Below, one piece after another: positions 30,016 to 42,665 of a stretch of DNA of 64,000 nt; within the stretch, counting starts at the first letter, position 1; each line of letters starts with the position of its first letter. Under the pieces are notes generated by a model that saw only the letters and a program-made list of their open reading frames with translations, had not been told where the DNA came from and did not search any database. Location of the stretch: positions 47,316,602 through 47,380,601 of the forward strand of contig OX387185.1 in NCBI GenBank assembly GCA_947561395.2. Direction: 5' to 3'. This DNA comes from Buxus sempervirens (taxonomy: Eukaryota > Streptophyta > Magnoliopsida > Buxales > Buxaceae). Both the position numbers and the translations under genes were made by a program.

Positions 30016-33000
30016 ATGGAATTTTCCAACTCGAATTCTTTTGATATATTCGAGATTTACAAGAGATATTGCGGTAATCGAAATTTCTCACAGCTTTTTT
30101 TTTTCTTTGGTAATTTTATCGAATGATTTCATGTTTCCATTGATAAATCCGACAGCGATAATAGATGTTTAATGTTTTATTTTCTTGGGGATGAAGGGAT
30201 TCTTTCTACTCTTTGTACGGATGAATTTTGTCTTGCAATTTGTATTTGTGATATATTGATTGTAATTTTTCGATTTACACAAGAACGTTTCAAGTTGTGT
30301 ATAAAAGAAGAGATTTCACGGCCTTGGTTTGTTAAGTTACAGACATGTTGAATAAATTTATACTAAAGAACTTCGAAATTATTATTTTATTTTTCTTTCT
30401 GGTGGATCTTGTAAGGATACAGGTGATGGCTGTTGATTAGGGTTTTTGGTTTTTGTTACGATAAGCCCATTTTCAATTTATAATCGAAATGCGCTACAGG
30501 CAGGATACATGTTTCGTCAAGCTACTATCATTTTTCAAGTACACTTGGTGTTCTCTTTGACTTTCATGGTTTTGAATATCGATCTGGTATTTTAAGATGG
30601 GGGTTGTTGGTTGTGGGAAAGAATTCCTAAATTGAGTTTATAAAATTCATGGATAACTTGCAAATCTGGGGATAAAAATTTGAGAGTCCTGGTCATGCAT
30701 CTGAGAAACTTGTCAGAAAATTGTGCTTTTTTTTTTGTGTGTGTGTGACTTTTGGCTTTCATTTGGTATTCTTATTCTTGTGGTTATGTGGAAAACATTT
30801 TGCCGTACATTTAGAAGTGAAATACCACTCCGATACTAGTTTGCAGAAAGTATTATATTGAAACAACGCATAGGAGGCATCTGCACCCTTCTTTTATATT
30901 TTTAGCTTTTGATAATGATTAAACTAATCCTCCCTGTTTTCACATGTAGATATTAGATCAGAGAAAGGGTGTGGACCAGGTGATGTATCGCACGGGGTTG
31001 AGAATACAAGGGAAGCTCTAGCTCAGCTCTTGAAGTTGGTGGATTCAAAGGCAGGGACAAGGTATGCTCCTTGCCAAATCATCTATGCAGCCTTATGAGC
31101 AATATACATTGTTTCTTTATATGCTACATAAAGAACTACTGGGTAATGCATTACAAGAGTAGAATAGATTTGAATGCGGAAATTTCTAAATCCCATCTTT
31201 TAGGCAAATAGGTGAGATGATGTTAGATATATGCACCAGTTCATCCTCTAGAATTCTATTTCAAAAAGTTTGTTCATAGATAACAGAAGTATTTAGTATG
31301 CCCCTTTTGTTTTTGTTTGTAGTAGTTTTAACTTCTTTAGCTTGCCTTACATATGTCACATATTGGGTATAGCTACTATTGCAATTTGTGACGTAGAGAT
31401 GAGGAATGATGAATGGTGTATTACTTTTCATAACATATGGGAAATAAGATATTTAGCTTTCTTTTTTCCCGAAAAAAAAAAGGATATTTAGCTTTCTTTT
31501 GACACAAGATTAAATTTATTGTTTCAATTGTTTCAGTGCTGCAAGGAATACATGCTTGTCAGTGTATGTTGGCCATCTCTACTAACCCCCTCCTGGTTAG
31601 CATATGTGTAGTCAAGGGCTTTGTTATAGATGCTGAGCAACTAGACATGCATACAATGATGTTGGGGATGTCGGGCTAAGGTCCAGCATCCTGCTATGGT
31701 ATAAGGAAATAAAGTTGTGCTCTAATCAATAACTTAAGTTATTGGTTTAGTGGTAAGCGCTTGATCCTAACAATTGGTATCAGAGCCCAGGTCTCGGGTT
31801 TAAGTCCTCCCGAGAATATGATGTGCAGTTTGTGTAGGTGTGCTCCCAGCCTATGTTGCACAGGTGTTAAGGGGGGTTTAATCCCCAATATTGCACATTG
31901 TGGTTGTGGTAGGTGTTGCCTGTCCACCTACAATTTACAGGTGCACGTTGTGGTTGTGGTTGTGGTAGTCCCACCAGGAGGTCCTAAGAAAGCATGCTGC
32001 TATTGCAAGCATTGGCTAAGTCCCAGGTTGGCAGGTGTTGGCCTGCGGTCGCAAGTGCTGGAGGGGGGAATTGTTGGGGATGTTGGGCCAAGGTTCAGCA
32101 TCTTGCTATGGTATAGGGTTGGCAATGGGTCGGATATATATCCGAATTCGATTCGAATCCAATTCGAAATTGGCGAATCCGATCCGAAATCTAAGATCCG
32201 TGGTTTGAATACAAATTTGAAATCTAAGATCCAAAAAAATTCAGATTCAAATACGAATATACATATGTTCGATCCAAATAGGATCTGACCGAAATCATAT
32301 ATATCCTATATATAAACCCAGAGCAGACATTGGTTAGACTATAGACCATTTATAAACTACGGTCGAACCATCATAACTAAAACCAAAAACCTTTAGAGAA
32401 CGATTTGCCCTAAATCTAGACTTTCTCTCCTCTTTGTTGTTGCCACCCTCCGGCTACTGGTACCTGCAAACCCACTTAAAGAACTAATTCCAAAACCCCC
32501 TATTTTGAAACATTTTTTGCTCTGAAATTCTATTGTCCAGAACAGGCCGGTCGATCTAAGGTATGATTTTTTTTTGTCAGTCACTCAATATCCACTGTTG
32601 CGCGGTGCTTCAAATTTGAAGCTCAAACCCATTTCTCATTTAAATCCCTCTCTGAGTAGAGCTGGCAATGAGTGAAATATATATCCGAATTCGATCCGAA
32701 ACCGAAATTGACGAATTCGAATATAGGATTTAGATCCGTGGTTCGAATACGGATCTGAAATCTAAGATCCGATAAAATTCGGATTCAAATACGAATATAC
32801 ATATATCCAATCCGTATTCGACCGATCGCCACCCCTACTATGGTATAAGGAAATAAAGTTGCGCTCTAGTGATAAGCGTTTGATCCTAACAAATGATACT
32901 ATAATGTGGCATTTGAATCATCCGTAAAAGCTGCAAGCAAGTTTTGGAGTTGGTATTTCCCGTTCTAACTTCCAGAAATACATAAGGGTGTCAAGGAAGT

Positions 33001-36000
33001 CTTAGGACTATAGTGCCATTTGGGTCTAGGAAGGATTCTGTATATGTAATACTTATTTTCTCTTCTAGAAATCTATTACAACTTTGGAATAGAGGTGGAG
33101 AAAGTGTCAAGACTCTAGTGCCTTTGTTTGTTTCTAGAAAAGAATCTGCATATGGACTATTTGTTTTCTCCTCTAGAAATCTCATATAACTTATAAATAG
33201 AGTGTGGAGAGGAAGTGTCAGGACTCTAATCCCTTCATTTAGGTCTCGAAAAAGAATGTACATAGGTTACTAGCGTTTTATATGCCTTGCCACTATCTTT
33301 TACTTTTATACTTTTAGGATAATCCAAAGCATTGTGGTGCAAAATTCAAGAGGAAATGATTTCCAAGCTCATAATTCAGATTTGGCATTTCAAATTCATG
33401 AGCCACCTTACATGAAGTCGTCTATGATTGAGCAGAAATCTGAAAGATATGCTTTCGTTATGGTTCCTCATGTTTGGCATTGTAGATCATATGTAGTGCT
33501 ATTTTGTCGGCCATTTGTTTCTTTCCTACATGCAGCCCTGATGTTGAGGCTTCTTATACCAGCTATTTTCTTTGAACAAGAAATTCAAATACCTAGTATG
33601 TTTTACTTCTGCTGCTGACAAACCAATGCAGGAGCATGGATATTCATTGGGCTGATTGATACATTGTACACAATCCAGTGAAGATTGTTATTATTTCCCC
33701 ATCTAAATCTATCTACGAACAAAACCTAAGGTTGCTCTCTGCATTCTACAAATCGGTTCCTTGCTAAATTGAGCGCTCTAGATAAAAGTGAAGAGGGATT
33801 TGAACTTGTGTTTTAAGTGAATACGGCACTCCTGATATATCAATGCTTTTCACCAGCTGTATACTGAAAGGGTTATCCTATAAACACCACTATAAATCAT
33901 CTTAATTTATTTACAAATAGTTATAGAACTAAAGCACTATTTTGTTCTAAATTAATTAACATGATTTTCTTCCACTGTATGCCACACTTCTGAAGAATTT
34001 GTTGTTTACAGTGTCAGGAATTGGATTTTTGGTGACATTTCCAAGCTTATGTCACGACTAAACTTGTTGGTGAGTTTCTCTTTATTGCAAGTCATATGAG
34101 TTATTTTAACTGCTGAGTTATTGCCTTCTACTTAAGAGTTCCATGGTTCAGTAAGCATCTAGAGTTATACTGTGAGCTTTTAGGCTTGTCTTCTTTTACA
34201 TTCTGTTGACATATCTTGATCCTATTTTTGATCTCTAGGAACAAGGTTTTCATACATTGGTTTTTGATAGGTGTCTCATTGTTGATATTTCTTCTGTAGG
34301 TAGATTCTTGTCAGTTCACATGTTTCTATGACTTTATATTTTTCATGTGCCGTGAAAATGGCCAGAGAAGCATTAGTAAGTTTTCTTCAATTACTTAATT
34401 CAATTTAACCATTTAAAAAGATTGCCTTCTTTAATATATCTGTTGAGTACATGTGGCTTATTATTTTATGACTTTTTTTTTCATATAATAAATTTCAGCT
34501 GTAAGCATGGCTGTAACTGCTTGGAGATTAGTTTTGGAGGGGAGATTTCGACTGCTTAGTCAGTGGTGTGATTTTGTTGAGGTACAAGTTCTTTTAACAC
34601 TAGTTATATCTATAGAAGTGGTTCTTGCGATGTAGATGTAACTCTTGCTTTAATTCCCATGTTGTAAATGACTGAAACCATGAAATCTTTCTTTTCTTCT
34701 TCTTTTTTATTTTAATGAATTTTTGTCACCCCTCTACCCTCTTTAACTTCGGCATTTCATGTCATTTTTAATCTATCATCTCTCCATCTTTTTCCTGTTC
34801 AAATCATCTGATAATCTTTCTGTGATGTCTGGAAAGAAGCTATATCTGTCTTTTCATAAATTTTGTGTTACAAATAGTAGGCCCTAACAAAATTACGCCC
34901 TTTAGGTAGTGTAGAAAAATTGGGATCATCACTTTGTGTGATGGTAAAAGCCCTGGGTTGCCAGCATAGTGTGCGTTCAAGTTTGAGCACAGCTGCTTTG
35001 CATAAAAATGCTAAAAGTTAGGTCTTTGGCTAATCCACCCCTCGGGCGCTGCTTTATCAAGACATAAACCGATTGATGGTCCCTTATGCAGTGTATGAAA
35101 ATATTTTTATGTTAATTTTTAATGCATAATGAAAATGATTTTATTATTCAAGGAAGAATCAGCTAAATATAGCCAAAGAGGGATGGAAAAACGAAACAAA
35201 GAAACAGAGCCACTAATTTCCAAATTTTTGGCACCTATAGGCATCCGTACACCACAATAAAAGGATTACCTATGCATGCCCATTCTTGGTAGGGATATTA
35301 GCTAACGAAGTGGTTGGCACATGAACCTTAAAGAATGGGATACTCATCTTGGATGAGATACTCTGGCCAACTTTTGGTTGTACTCTAGCCTCTAGGAGCT
35401 TAAAGATGTGTTTTTTGACCTGGTAATGATAGCCAAAGAGTCACCTTTCAACCCAAATATGGAATGCCAAGCATATTACATCCTACCAAAAAAAAAATGA
35501 AAGCTTCTAAATAATTGGGAGTTCTCTTCCATGTAGGACAGAAATAGAGATGAATAATATCTCCATTATGATCTTTAGAAGATTCTCAAGCACCTGATTT
35601 GGTAGGATGCCAATCTGTTTATCACGATATATAGTGTAATGTGAAAAGATGACAAAGTTGTTTGCTTGATTCCCTATCTATTATGTTAGACAATTTATCA
35701 TTTGGCAGATCAAGTTTTGCATGCACTTAGAACAATTTGCAAATAGGTGGTTTTCTTTTAATGATACCCTCTGCTGGACATTTGAAGTAGGTTGAAGTGT
35801 AATGTTATGTGTTTTTGGCCAGAAAGTTCTAACCTTTTGGTGACTCTTTTTTTTATTCCTACTTACTTCAAGGGAACTAATCTGTTGGATTATGCTCAGA
35901 AAAATCAGCGACATAACATCTCTGAGGATACTTGGAAGCAAGTTTTAGCCTTCAGCCGGTGTGTTCATGAAGATCTTAAAGGGTACGATCCTCAAGGTAT

Positions 36001-39000
36001 AATAATATGTCAAACTTTTAGAATCTTTTTTATGCTTCTATGTGTACGCATGACCATATGAATGTGTTTGTGCCAAAGCATGTTGGAACATACATGTAAG
36101 TGTATTTACTTCTTTAAAAATACATTTAGATTATTGTGAAAGCTGAATTTGTATGTATCATAAAATTTCTTATGTTGTTCTGTAGTTGACTTTGTTGAAA
36201 TACTTAATGTTCTGTGTTTTTCAGCACCTAATGTTTTTGCCACTATTTTTCTCCTCAACTTTTTCATTAGTCTAAGGCAAAAGTGCAGGGTGGAAACCGT
36301 ATCATTGTTTTGTTAATCATAATTCAACTTCAAACATCAAAGCAGGGTTTCAAAATTCATTGCAGTGGTTTCCCCTAACCCATTTTGAGCTTGTAATGAA
36401 GATCTGATTAATGAGAGTTCGAGGTTGATTCTTGATTGTATTGCCTATCTGTATTTGAAACTAAAAATTATAAAAATTCAGAAAATTATTTTAGATATAT
36501 TTGCATAAAATAATGGATATTCCTAGGGCTATTGCAGATACCTTGAGATAATGGAAGTTTATAACAAAGATGTGGAGATGAAATCAGTTTTTGGATCTGT
36601 AAGCCATTTATCCTTGTTTTTTGGATGATGTGAGGTCCAATGTTTTGTTGTATTTATTGTTTCTCTTGTCTAGCTGTAGTCTGCTACGGCAATGCTAATC
36701 AGTAAATAATGCACCTAAGTTTTCCCTTTTGTATGGAAGGCATAATTTATGGATGATTTTCTTCCACTACTGGATTGGAGAGTTATCAGACATTATTTTT
36801 TATGCTATTCTCAATTCTGTGGCATTGTGCGCTTCATCTTGTTGAAGTTCTTATTTTCTATCTTAATTAGCTTTCCAGTTTAAAGTCGAAGTGACAAAAG
36901 CTAATACTTCCTGAGTGCTAGTCACTCTCCCAGATTGTCATTTTAGGCAATGGATTCACTGGTCCAGCCTGTTTAAGCAATTTGATTCATGTCTTGTTAA
37001 TTTTTAATAAACTTTTTCTGAATGTACTTATGTGTCTGCCATGCATCTTGATTCCCTGAGCCATCCTGTTTGGGCTATTTGATTTTAGTCTCTTATTGGT
37101 TGGAAATAAAATTTCTCAGAATGTAGATCTTATGTATTTGCCATGCATTTATGCATTTATATGTCTATATTTCTAAACGGGAGATTAGTGAGACATAGTT
37201 TATACTGATATCCTCAGTTACTTGATCTTTTGCACTTCATCTCCTATCAGTTATATTTTTATCTCTTAATTAGCTTTCCAGTTTAATGGCTAAAATAACA
37301 GAAGCTAATAATTTTAGGAGCTAATCACTCTCTCAGATTGTCATTGTAGGCGTTAGATCAAGTGGTCCAGCCTGTTTAGGCGATATGACTCTTGTCTTGT
37401 TGATTGGAAAATAAAATTTCTCAAAATGTACTTATGTTTCCCCCATGCATTTAGGCATTTATACGTATATATTTCTGAACTGAACTCCTATCGATGGTAA
37501 TTTCCTCTCAGGGATCAATAAATTGGAATGTTGATTTTGTTGTGTTCCTTACAGATACCTGTATTTACTGTGTTCAATTGGAATTTCGGTATGTTAAAAT
37601 TGTTCTGGATTTGTAAATTTGATTTTATTGTATGGCATGGTTCATATTTGCAGTCAAGTTATTCTCACATTTGAAAAATTATAGGGAGGGAGAGGGGGTG
37701 GAGGAAGGGAAAGAGAGAAATTGAGAAAGTTTCCAATTTCTCTTACAGTTTGCTATTCAAATTGATCTCATCATTGCATCTGTTCCTTTCACAGGTGCGT
37801 GGCCTGTACTTGTGGATGAATTTGTTGAGCATATGTACAGGTTTGATCTAATCTCTACTTTGAACGATAAATGACTTTTTCAATGAATATATATTTTTTC
37901 TGCCTTCTTAAGATTTTACTGATTGCTTGATTTAACATTATGCAATCTTATGCTTATGGTTCAAATCCGTTCAAATCCTCCAAAATTGATACTGGTGGCA
38001 TTGTCACTTGTTTTATGGTGTTGCGTACTGCCTTACCTTTCTGTCTTGGGATTCTCTCTTTCTCCTGAGCTAGCCTTTGAGAAAGTTTTTGGTCTACTGA
38101 TTCATGTCTACCTTATACATTGCTCCAAATCTCTGTAATTTCGGTATCCAGCATCAACTTAAGGTGAAATAGAAGTGTCATGCTTTTTTAATCTTATTTT
38201 ATTGGGAGTTTAAGATATTTATTTTTGTGAATAATGTGGAAAAATAGGAGGATCATAACTGGAATTTTTAGCTACTAAACTAGCATTCATCATGATTCAT
38301 GAATGTTCAAAATGGCTCCTTGTAGACCTAGGGAGCAACTGTTGCATTTTAAGATTCAAAATGTATTCATGGAACTTGTATTTGTCCAACATCATGAGTA
38401 ATCATGTTAAAATTTGGTAAATTCATCTCCTCTCTGGACGTGGAAATCCGAACTTTCTAGGACCAAAATTAAAAAAAAAAAAAGAGGAAAATGCCTGAAA
38501 TGAGTTGATCAAGCTGACTGATGAAATTTATTAAAAAAAAAAAAACTAAAATGGAACTGCAAATGTTGGTAAGAAATACACAATAATTACTTCAAAAGTC
38601 TATATGAGTGTGCCACATGTTCCTTTGACAATATGTGTCCTTGCAGCTTAAACAAGTTGTGTAATAGGATATTATAATGGAGGACACCACAACATAACAA
38701 CCAAGAACGCTCATTTCCTTTTTCTATTTACTCCTATCCTTGTGTAACAGATGGAAAAAATGAGATTCCTTTTCAGGTTGATATTATTTCCCATATAGTC
38801 CCAGGAGTATTTGATCAATTGAGAAGCCTTCAAATTTGAGGTTTAGGAACAGGCTTAACAGTGAGAGAAGGTAAGATTATATTGTGACCAGTGGAATTCA
38901 TTGAAGGGGGAAGAAGCACAGGGATTATGGGATGGGTGGGGTTTGATTAAGAGGGAAGATTACAAGAACTCGCTGAATGATTTCCTTGTGACCTGGTAAA

Positions 39001-40605
39001 ATGTTGAAAAGATGCACACATGCAAGGATGGGCTTTAGTCCTTGAGAATACTGAAAACAATTTTAATTATTTGATAGTTCATAGGGATTAAATCTTTTCA
39101 TGCATATGCTATATACAAACCAAAGTGAAAAATCCTGAATATCGGTGGTAGGGCTTTAGTCCTTGAGAATACTGAAAATAATTTTAATTATTTGATAGTT
39201 CATATGGATTAAATCTTTTCATGCATATGCTATACATAAACCAAAGTGAAAAATCCTGAATATCGGTGGTAGTGTTTATTATTATATTATAGAACTGTCC
39301 AATTTAAGTGGTGTACTGGATATGACAGGTGTCTGTGTTCAAGGAATGTATTGCTGTGAGATTGCATGCACCTGTTAGGCAATCTGACAAAAAAATAAAC
39401 CCTTATATTGTTCTTCTTCTCCTCCTCTTCTTATAGACTTATTCTTCTTTCTTTGTTTTTAAACTTTCTGGGTTGACCATGTAGTATCAGCCAAGTTGTT
39501 TTTAAACTTTATGGGCTGATACCAGGTACTTCACTTTAGGCCTCAGTTTTGACAAGTTGCTAATGATGTGGGCAGATGAATTTGATAGCAATGTTACCTC
39601 CCATGAGCCCACCAAATGCTAAGTTACATAACAATATTATCCAGCCACTGAGAGTGGGACTTTTTCTAATTTATTTTGTTGCTTTAGATCATTAGAAGTT
39701 AAAAAGTTCAACAGCTGCTATTTTACATTATGAATTTCCCATTAAATGGGACTCATGAAGCTTGTGTTTATGGAAGGCTTGTCCACATGGTCTATTCATA
39801 TGGTCTCCTAGTATGTGATGGTCTGGATCAGCATGCTGATCTCCTTTGGCATGATTTGCATGACAGTCCATGCCATAGCAGAAAATTGAACTTGTTTCAT
39901 CTGAGAGGATCATTCTCCTTGTCAATATGACCTTGACATTTCAGAGGCCTTAAAGTGGTTTTTATCTTGCAGAATCACTGGATCTCGCAATTGCTGTAGC
40001 AAGGGTTCTGATTATAACTGCATTGACCAAGAAACCCAGGCTGGTGGATCTGATGGTTCTCTTACTGGTAGGTTGTAACTGGGTCCACATGCTAATTCCA
40101 TTAAAAAATATGTAGGTTGTTTACAACAAAGGTATATTTTCAAAGTATTATGTGAGAATGAACCCTTGTCTACTTAATGCACATTAGCTTCTTTTGCAAA
40201 GGTATATTTTCGGAGTTTTATGTGAGAATGAACCTTCTCTACTTATGCACATTAGGCTATTTTGCAGGACTGAACATTGGTTCTGGTCTGAAGAGGAAGT
40301 CGCTTGAAGATTTGGAAGTTGAGTTATCAAACATATCCAAGCTACAACCTACATACCCGGTGTTTATATTGAATTCTAAAAGGAGCAGGCAGGTCTCCCT
40401 ATTTGGTAAGACAGTCAGCTGGGAAGAGAATCCCCCGGGGAATGCAACGGATGACTCTATGGAAGCCATGAAGAGTAAGAGCTTAAGTAATACTTCCAAC
40501 AACTCACCATATGCAGTAGAAGGAAGTTTGTCAAAGTGCTTTGCGGGACTCCTCTCACAAAGTTCTCACTTGTATTTCGATAAGGAGAGGAGAGTTTCTA
40601 TATAA
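30016..40605 (+). CDS. AAR3: DCN1-like protein, AAR3 type (cullin neddylation factor), nine exons
   Basis: Nine exons join in frame to 320 residues: 30016-30073, 30950-31061, 34012-34069, 34300-34375, 34499-34581, 35900-35996, 37795-37840, 39973-40067 and 40268-40605, all with GT-AG introns. DCN1-like proteins help attach NEDD8 to cullins, which activates cullin-RING ubiquitin ligases. The potentiating-neddylation (PONY/DUF298) domain covers about residues 15-200, including FDIFEIYKRYC, SKLMSRLNLL, FYDFIFFMCRENGQ, AWRLVLEGRFRLLSQWCDF, NQRHNISEDTWKQVLAFSR and GAWPVLVDEFVEHMYR. There is no UBA domain. The Lys/Arg- and Ser-rich C-terminal tail, GLKRKS onward, resembles Arabidopsis AAR3 (At3g28970), linked to auxin response. 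The start was chosen by family length; an ATG at 29842 is in frame and open, and would add 58 residues. Intron 2 (about 2.95 kb) holds a nested TRIM/hAT insertion. Confidence 0.93.
31660..32891 (+). mobile_element. TRIM retrotransposon with nested hAT MITE in AAR3 intron 2
   Basis: The 5' LTR is 31660-31772 (113 bp, TGTTGGGGATG...CCTAACA). The primer-binding site TGGTATCAGAGC (31775-31786) matches initiator methionine tRNA. A non-coding interior follows, then a purine tract GGAGGGGGGAAT (32060-32071). The 3' LTR starts at 32072, is interrupted by the hAT element at 32114-32837, and resumes to 32891. AATGA flanks both ends (31655-31659 and 32892-32896). There is no polyprotein, hence TRIM, not an autonomous element. 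The 3' LTR lacks about 22 bases present in the 5' LTR (near 31720). Confidence 0.9.
32114..32837. mobile_element. hAT MITE nested in the TRIM 3' LTR, 724 bp
   Basis: It starts TAGGGTTGGCAATGGGTCGG and ends CGACCGATCGCCACCCCTA. The 8-bp direct repeat CTATGGTA flanks it exactly (32106-32113 and 32838-32845). The related element at 9755 shares the start. A second internal copy of the left-type start (GAGCTGGCAATGAGTGAAAT, about 32660) suggests an internal duplication or nested copy. Confidence 0.9.
36856..37465 (+). repeat. Diverged ~200-bp repeats in AAR3 intron 6
   Basis: TTAATTAGCTTTCCAGTTTAA starts near 36862 and 37266, followed in both by CAGATTGTCATT.TAGGC and GTCCAGCCTGTTTA. A shorter partial copy lies near 37060-37165. 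They are well diverged, so old. Confidence 0.65.
39031..39272 (+). repeat. Two tandem copies of a 121-bp unit in AAR3 intron 7
   Basis: GGCTTTAGTCCTTGAGAATA starts at 39031 and 39152, and the two copies differ at only a few positions over the whole unit. A recent local duplication. Confidence 0.9.
40128..40267 (+). repeat. 70-bp tandem duplication ending at the AAR3 exon 9 acceptor
   Basis: AAAGGTATATTTTC starts at 40128 and 40198. The second copy ends TTTTGCAG, the acceptor before exon 9 (40268). In the first copy the same place reads TTTTGCAAAG, so the duplicated acceptor is altered by an inserted AA, though still AG-ending. Confidence 0.85.
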
Positions 40606-41285
40606 TTTCCCCAAGATATCCACTATAAGGTGGTATATTGGAATATTGGAAATGCTTCTTGATTGAGGTACTACGTCCGCTTTTTAGATTTTTTTCCAGA
40701 GAAGTTAATTTTCATCGACGGTGGTGTATGAAATCTGAGTGTAATTTTTTTTTCTCTCCATGTATACGACTGATAAAATCAATAAAGTGGTGATTGATTT
40801 GTTTGTTTTTAGTTCTCTTTTAATCAGCGCATTGTTTGTGCAATGTTCATTTTTTATTAAAAACTATTAAGATACTAGCAAAACTTTTATTTTTGTGCAA
40901 GCTTTGAATCGGAGAACTGATTGGTTTCGTTTCGTTTTGCTGCAGTAGATGTGAATGCGTACGAGGAGTCGGGATCTTGTAAGACTTGAATGGAGCAAGA
41001 TCGCCTGTTCTTATGTGCTGCAGTCGGTCATTCAAAAATTAAAAAGCGTATCAGGCCTGAATTGAAGGTGCAGGATGCGTTAACTGTATTGGGTTCTCAA
41101 GTATTTTTGAGGGGTGGGTTGGGGGGGAGGGGTTTGTGGGGAAATGTTTTAATAATATCGGTAGAAGCGAATCGACTGGCATTCTGGGTGGTAATGAAAT
41201 ATTATTTATTTTCAATTATTTCCATAAAGACTCACTAAGAGACAATTCACGGAGGTAATCTTGATTCTTGATAACTAAGTTCACT
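40606..41285. other. 3' flank of AAR3, no gene
   Basis: AATAAA at 40780 may serve as a polyadenylation signal. An open frame at 40990-41238 lacks family features and is not taken as a gene. Confidence 0.45.
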
Positions 41286-42027
41286 TTTATATCCTCCCTC
41301 CCCCCTCCGTACCTCTCTTTTCCCCTCTCCATCTCCCTCTCGCTCCCTCCCTCCGCCTCTCTCTTAGTATCTCTCCCTCCCTCCTTTCCTCTCTTTTCCC
41401 ATTTCCCTCTCCTTCCGTCTCTCTCTTTGTCTGTCTCGGTCTCCCTCCCTCCCTTACTCTCATAGCTGCGGCAACTGCATGGTGCATTCTTTTTTTATTA
41501 TAATTTTTTAAATCAAGTCAATTAGTCAGGTCATGCAGGGTACGGCAGTGACATAGTTTGCCTTCAAAGTGGGAAAGGGCGGTCCAGAATTGGGACCGCC
41601 CGAGTCAGAGCATAGTACTGCCCGGTCTGTTCTGACTTGGGCGTTCCAAACTCGGTACTGCCTGAGGTTTTTTTTCTCAATTAAAAGGCTGATCCCGGAC
41701 CAATCCCGGTACCGGCCGGTCCAGCAAACCATGATAAAAAGGCATTGCACTATTAATTTGCCACATGCATCGCAACCAAACTGTTGAAAAACTCTACATG
41801 ATCTTGTCCCAACTATAAAAATTAAACAAAGAGCCAGCTTGGGTGAATGTCTTCTCAATGAATGAAAAGTGCAAAGATAAAAACTTTGGACTCGTTAAAC
41901 AATGAGTGAAGGAAAGCGGTTTGATGACATTTGCCGGGAGATCGGCATTTTTAGTTACTCAACCGAGATAACTCCAGGATTTCATGCCTGCAATCTATGT
42001 GTTAATCTTGTCAAAAGTTGTGAATGC
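41286..42027 (+). repeat. Left copy of a ~600-bp direct repeat
   Basis: The C/T-rich start (TCTCCATCTCCCTCTCG) and the stretch 41706-42016 (AAACCATGATAAAAAGGCAT to GTTAATCTTGTCAAAA) match 47640-48232. About 240 bases (41450-41690), rich in GGACCG/CGGTCC words, are present only in this copy and look like an inserted element. The LINE and its target site follow at 42028. Confidence 0.8.
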
Positions 42028-42665
42028 ATATTGTGTCAGGATATAGAGGGAGAAGAAGAGAGAGGCGTGAGCGACCGTGGAGGGTTTCTAGGGTTTCCGT
42101 TTTCTCTACTCGAAGCTGTCTGTAGTGCTATCGTTCTCTACCGATCACTTCCAGCGTCTTCGAGCTACTGGATTTCGGTTGCCCTCTCCAAGCTCTCTGC
42201 TTGCTCCTTGATCCTGATCTTTCATTTTGCTCTGTTTCAGTCCTCTTTTCTTTACCAGGCTCCCTTTTTTTCCCTTTAGTCCTCTCTTCTTGTCATCGTT
42301 TTCCCTCTTCCCAGCTGGTGTTTTCTCCCTTTTCACCTCGTGTTCTCCTTTCTCTTCAGCGGTCTAACACCCATCACTTGAATCGGTTGCTGGTCTTTCG
42401 TTCTCCCTCAACAAATCTGTGTTCTTTTTAGGTTCTCGGAGGACGTTGGGATGGAGATCGACGAAGTTACGTTCCCCTGTATATCCTATTCACTATTCTC
42501 CTCATCTCTGATCTTTTTACCCTATCTCGCTCCCCTTGTTCCCCTGTACATCCCCACGCTCTTTCCAATCACTCTTCTCCTATATCTGTCTGAGATCCTG
42601 GACAGGGAACTAACCAATCCATCCTCCAATCCCATCAGATTGACTCGTCGAGGAGTCTTTAAAAA

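Noticed and set aside
31738-31810. tRNA-like gene suggested by TTAGTGGTAAGC and GGGTTTAAGTCC
   Set aside because: It spans the LTR border and primer-binding site of the TRIM element; no cloverleaf could be built.
33334-33618. 94-codon frame inside AAR3 intron 2
   Set aside because: It interrupts the conserved PONY domain, which is completed by joining exons 2 and 3 directly.
41287-41487. CRISPR-like or coding reading of the C/T-rich repeats
   Set aside because: Simple pyrimidine-rich sequence without regular spacers or domain; the genome is a plant.
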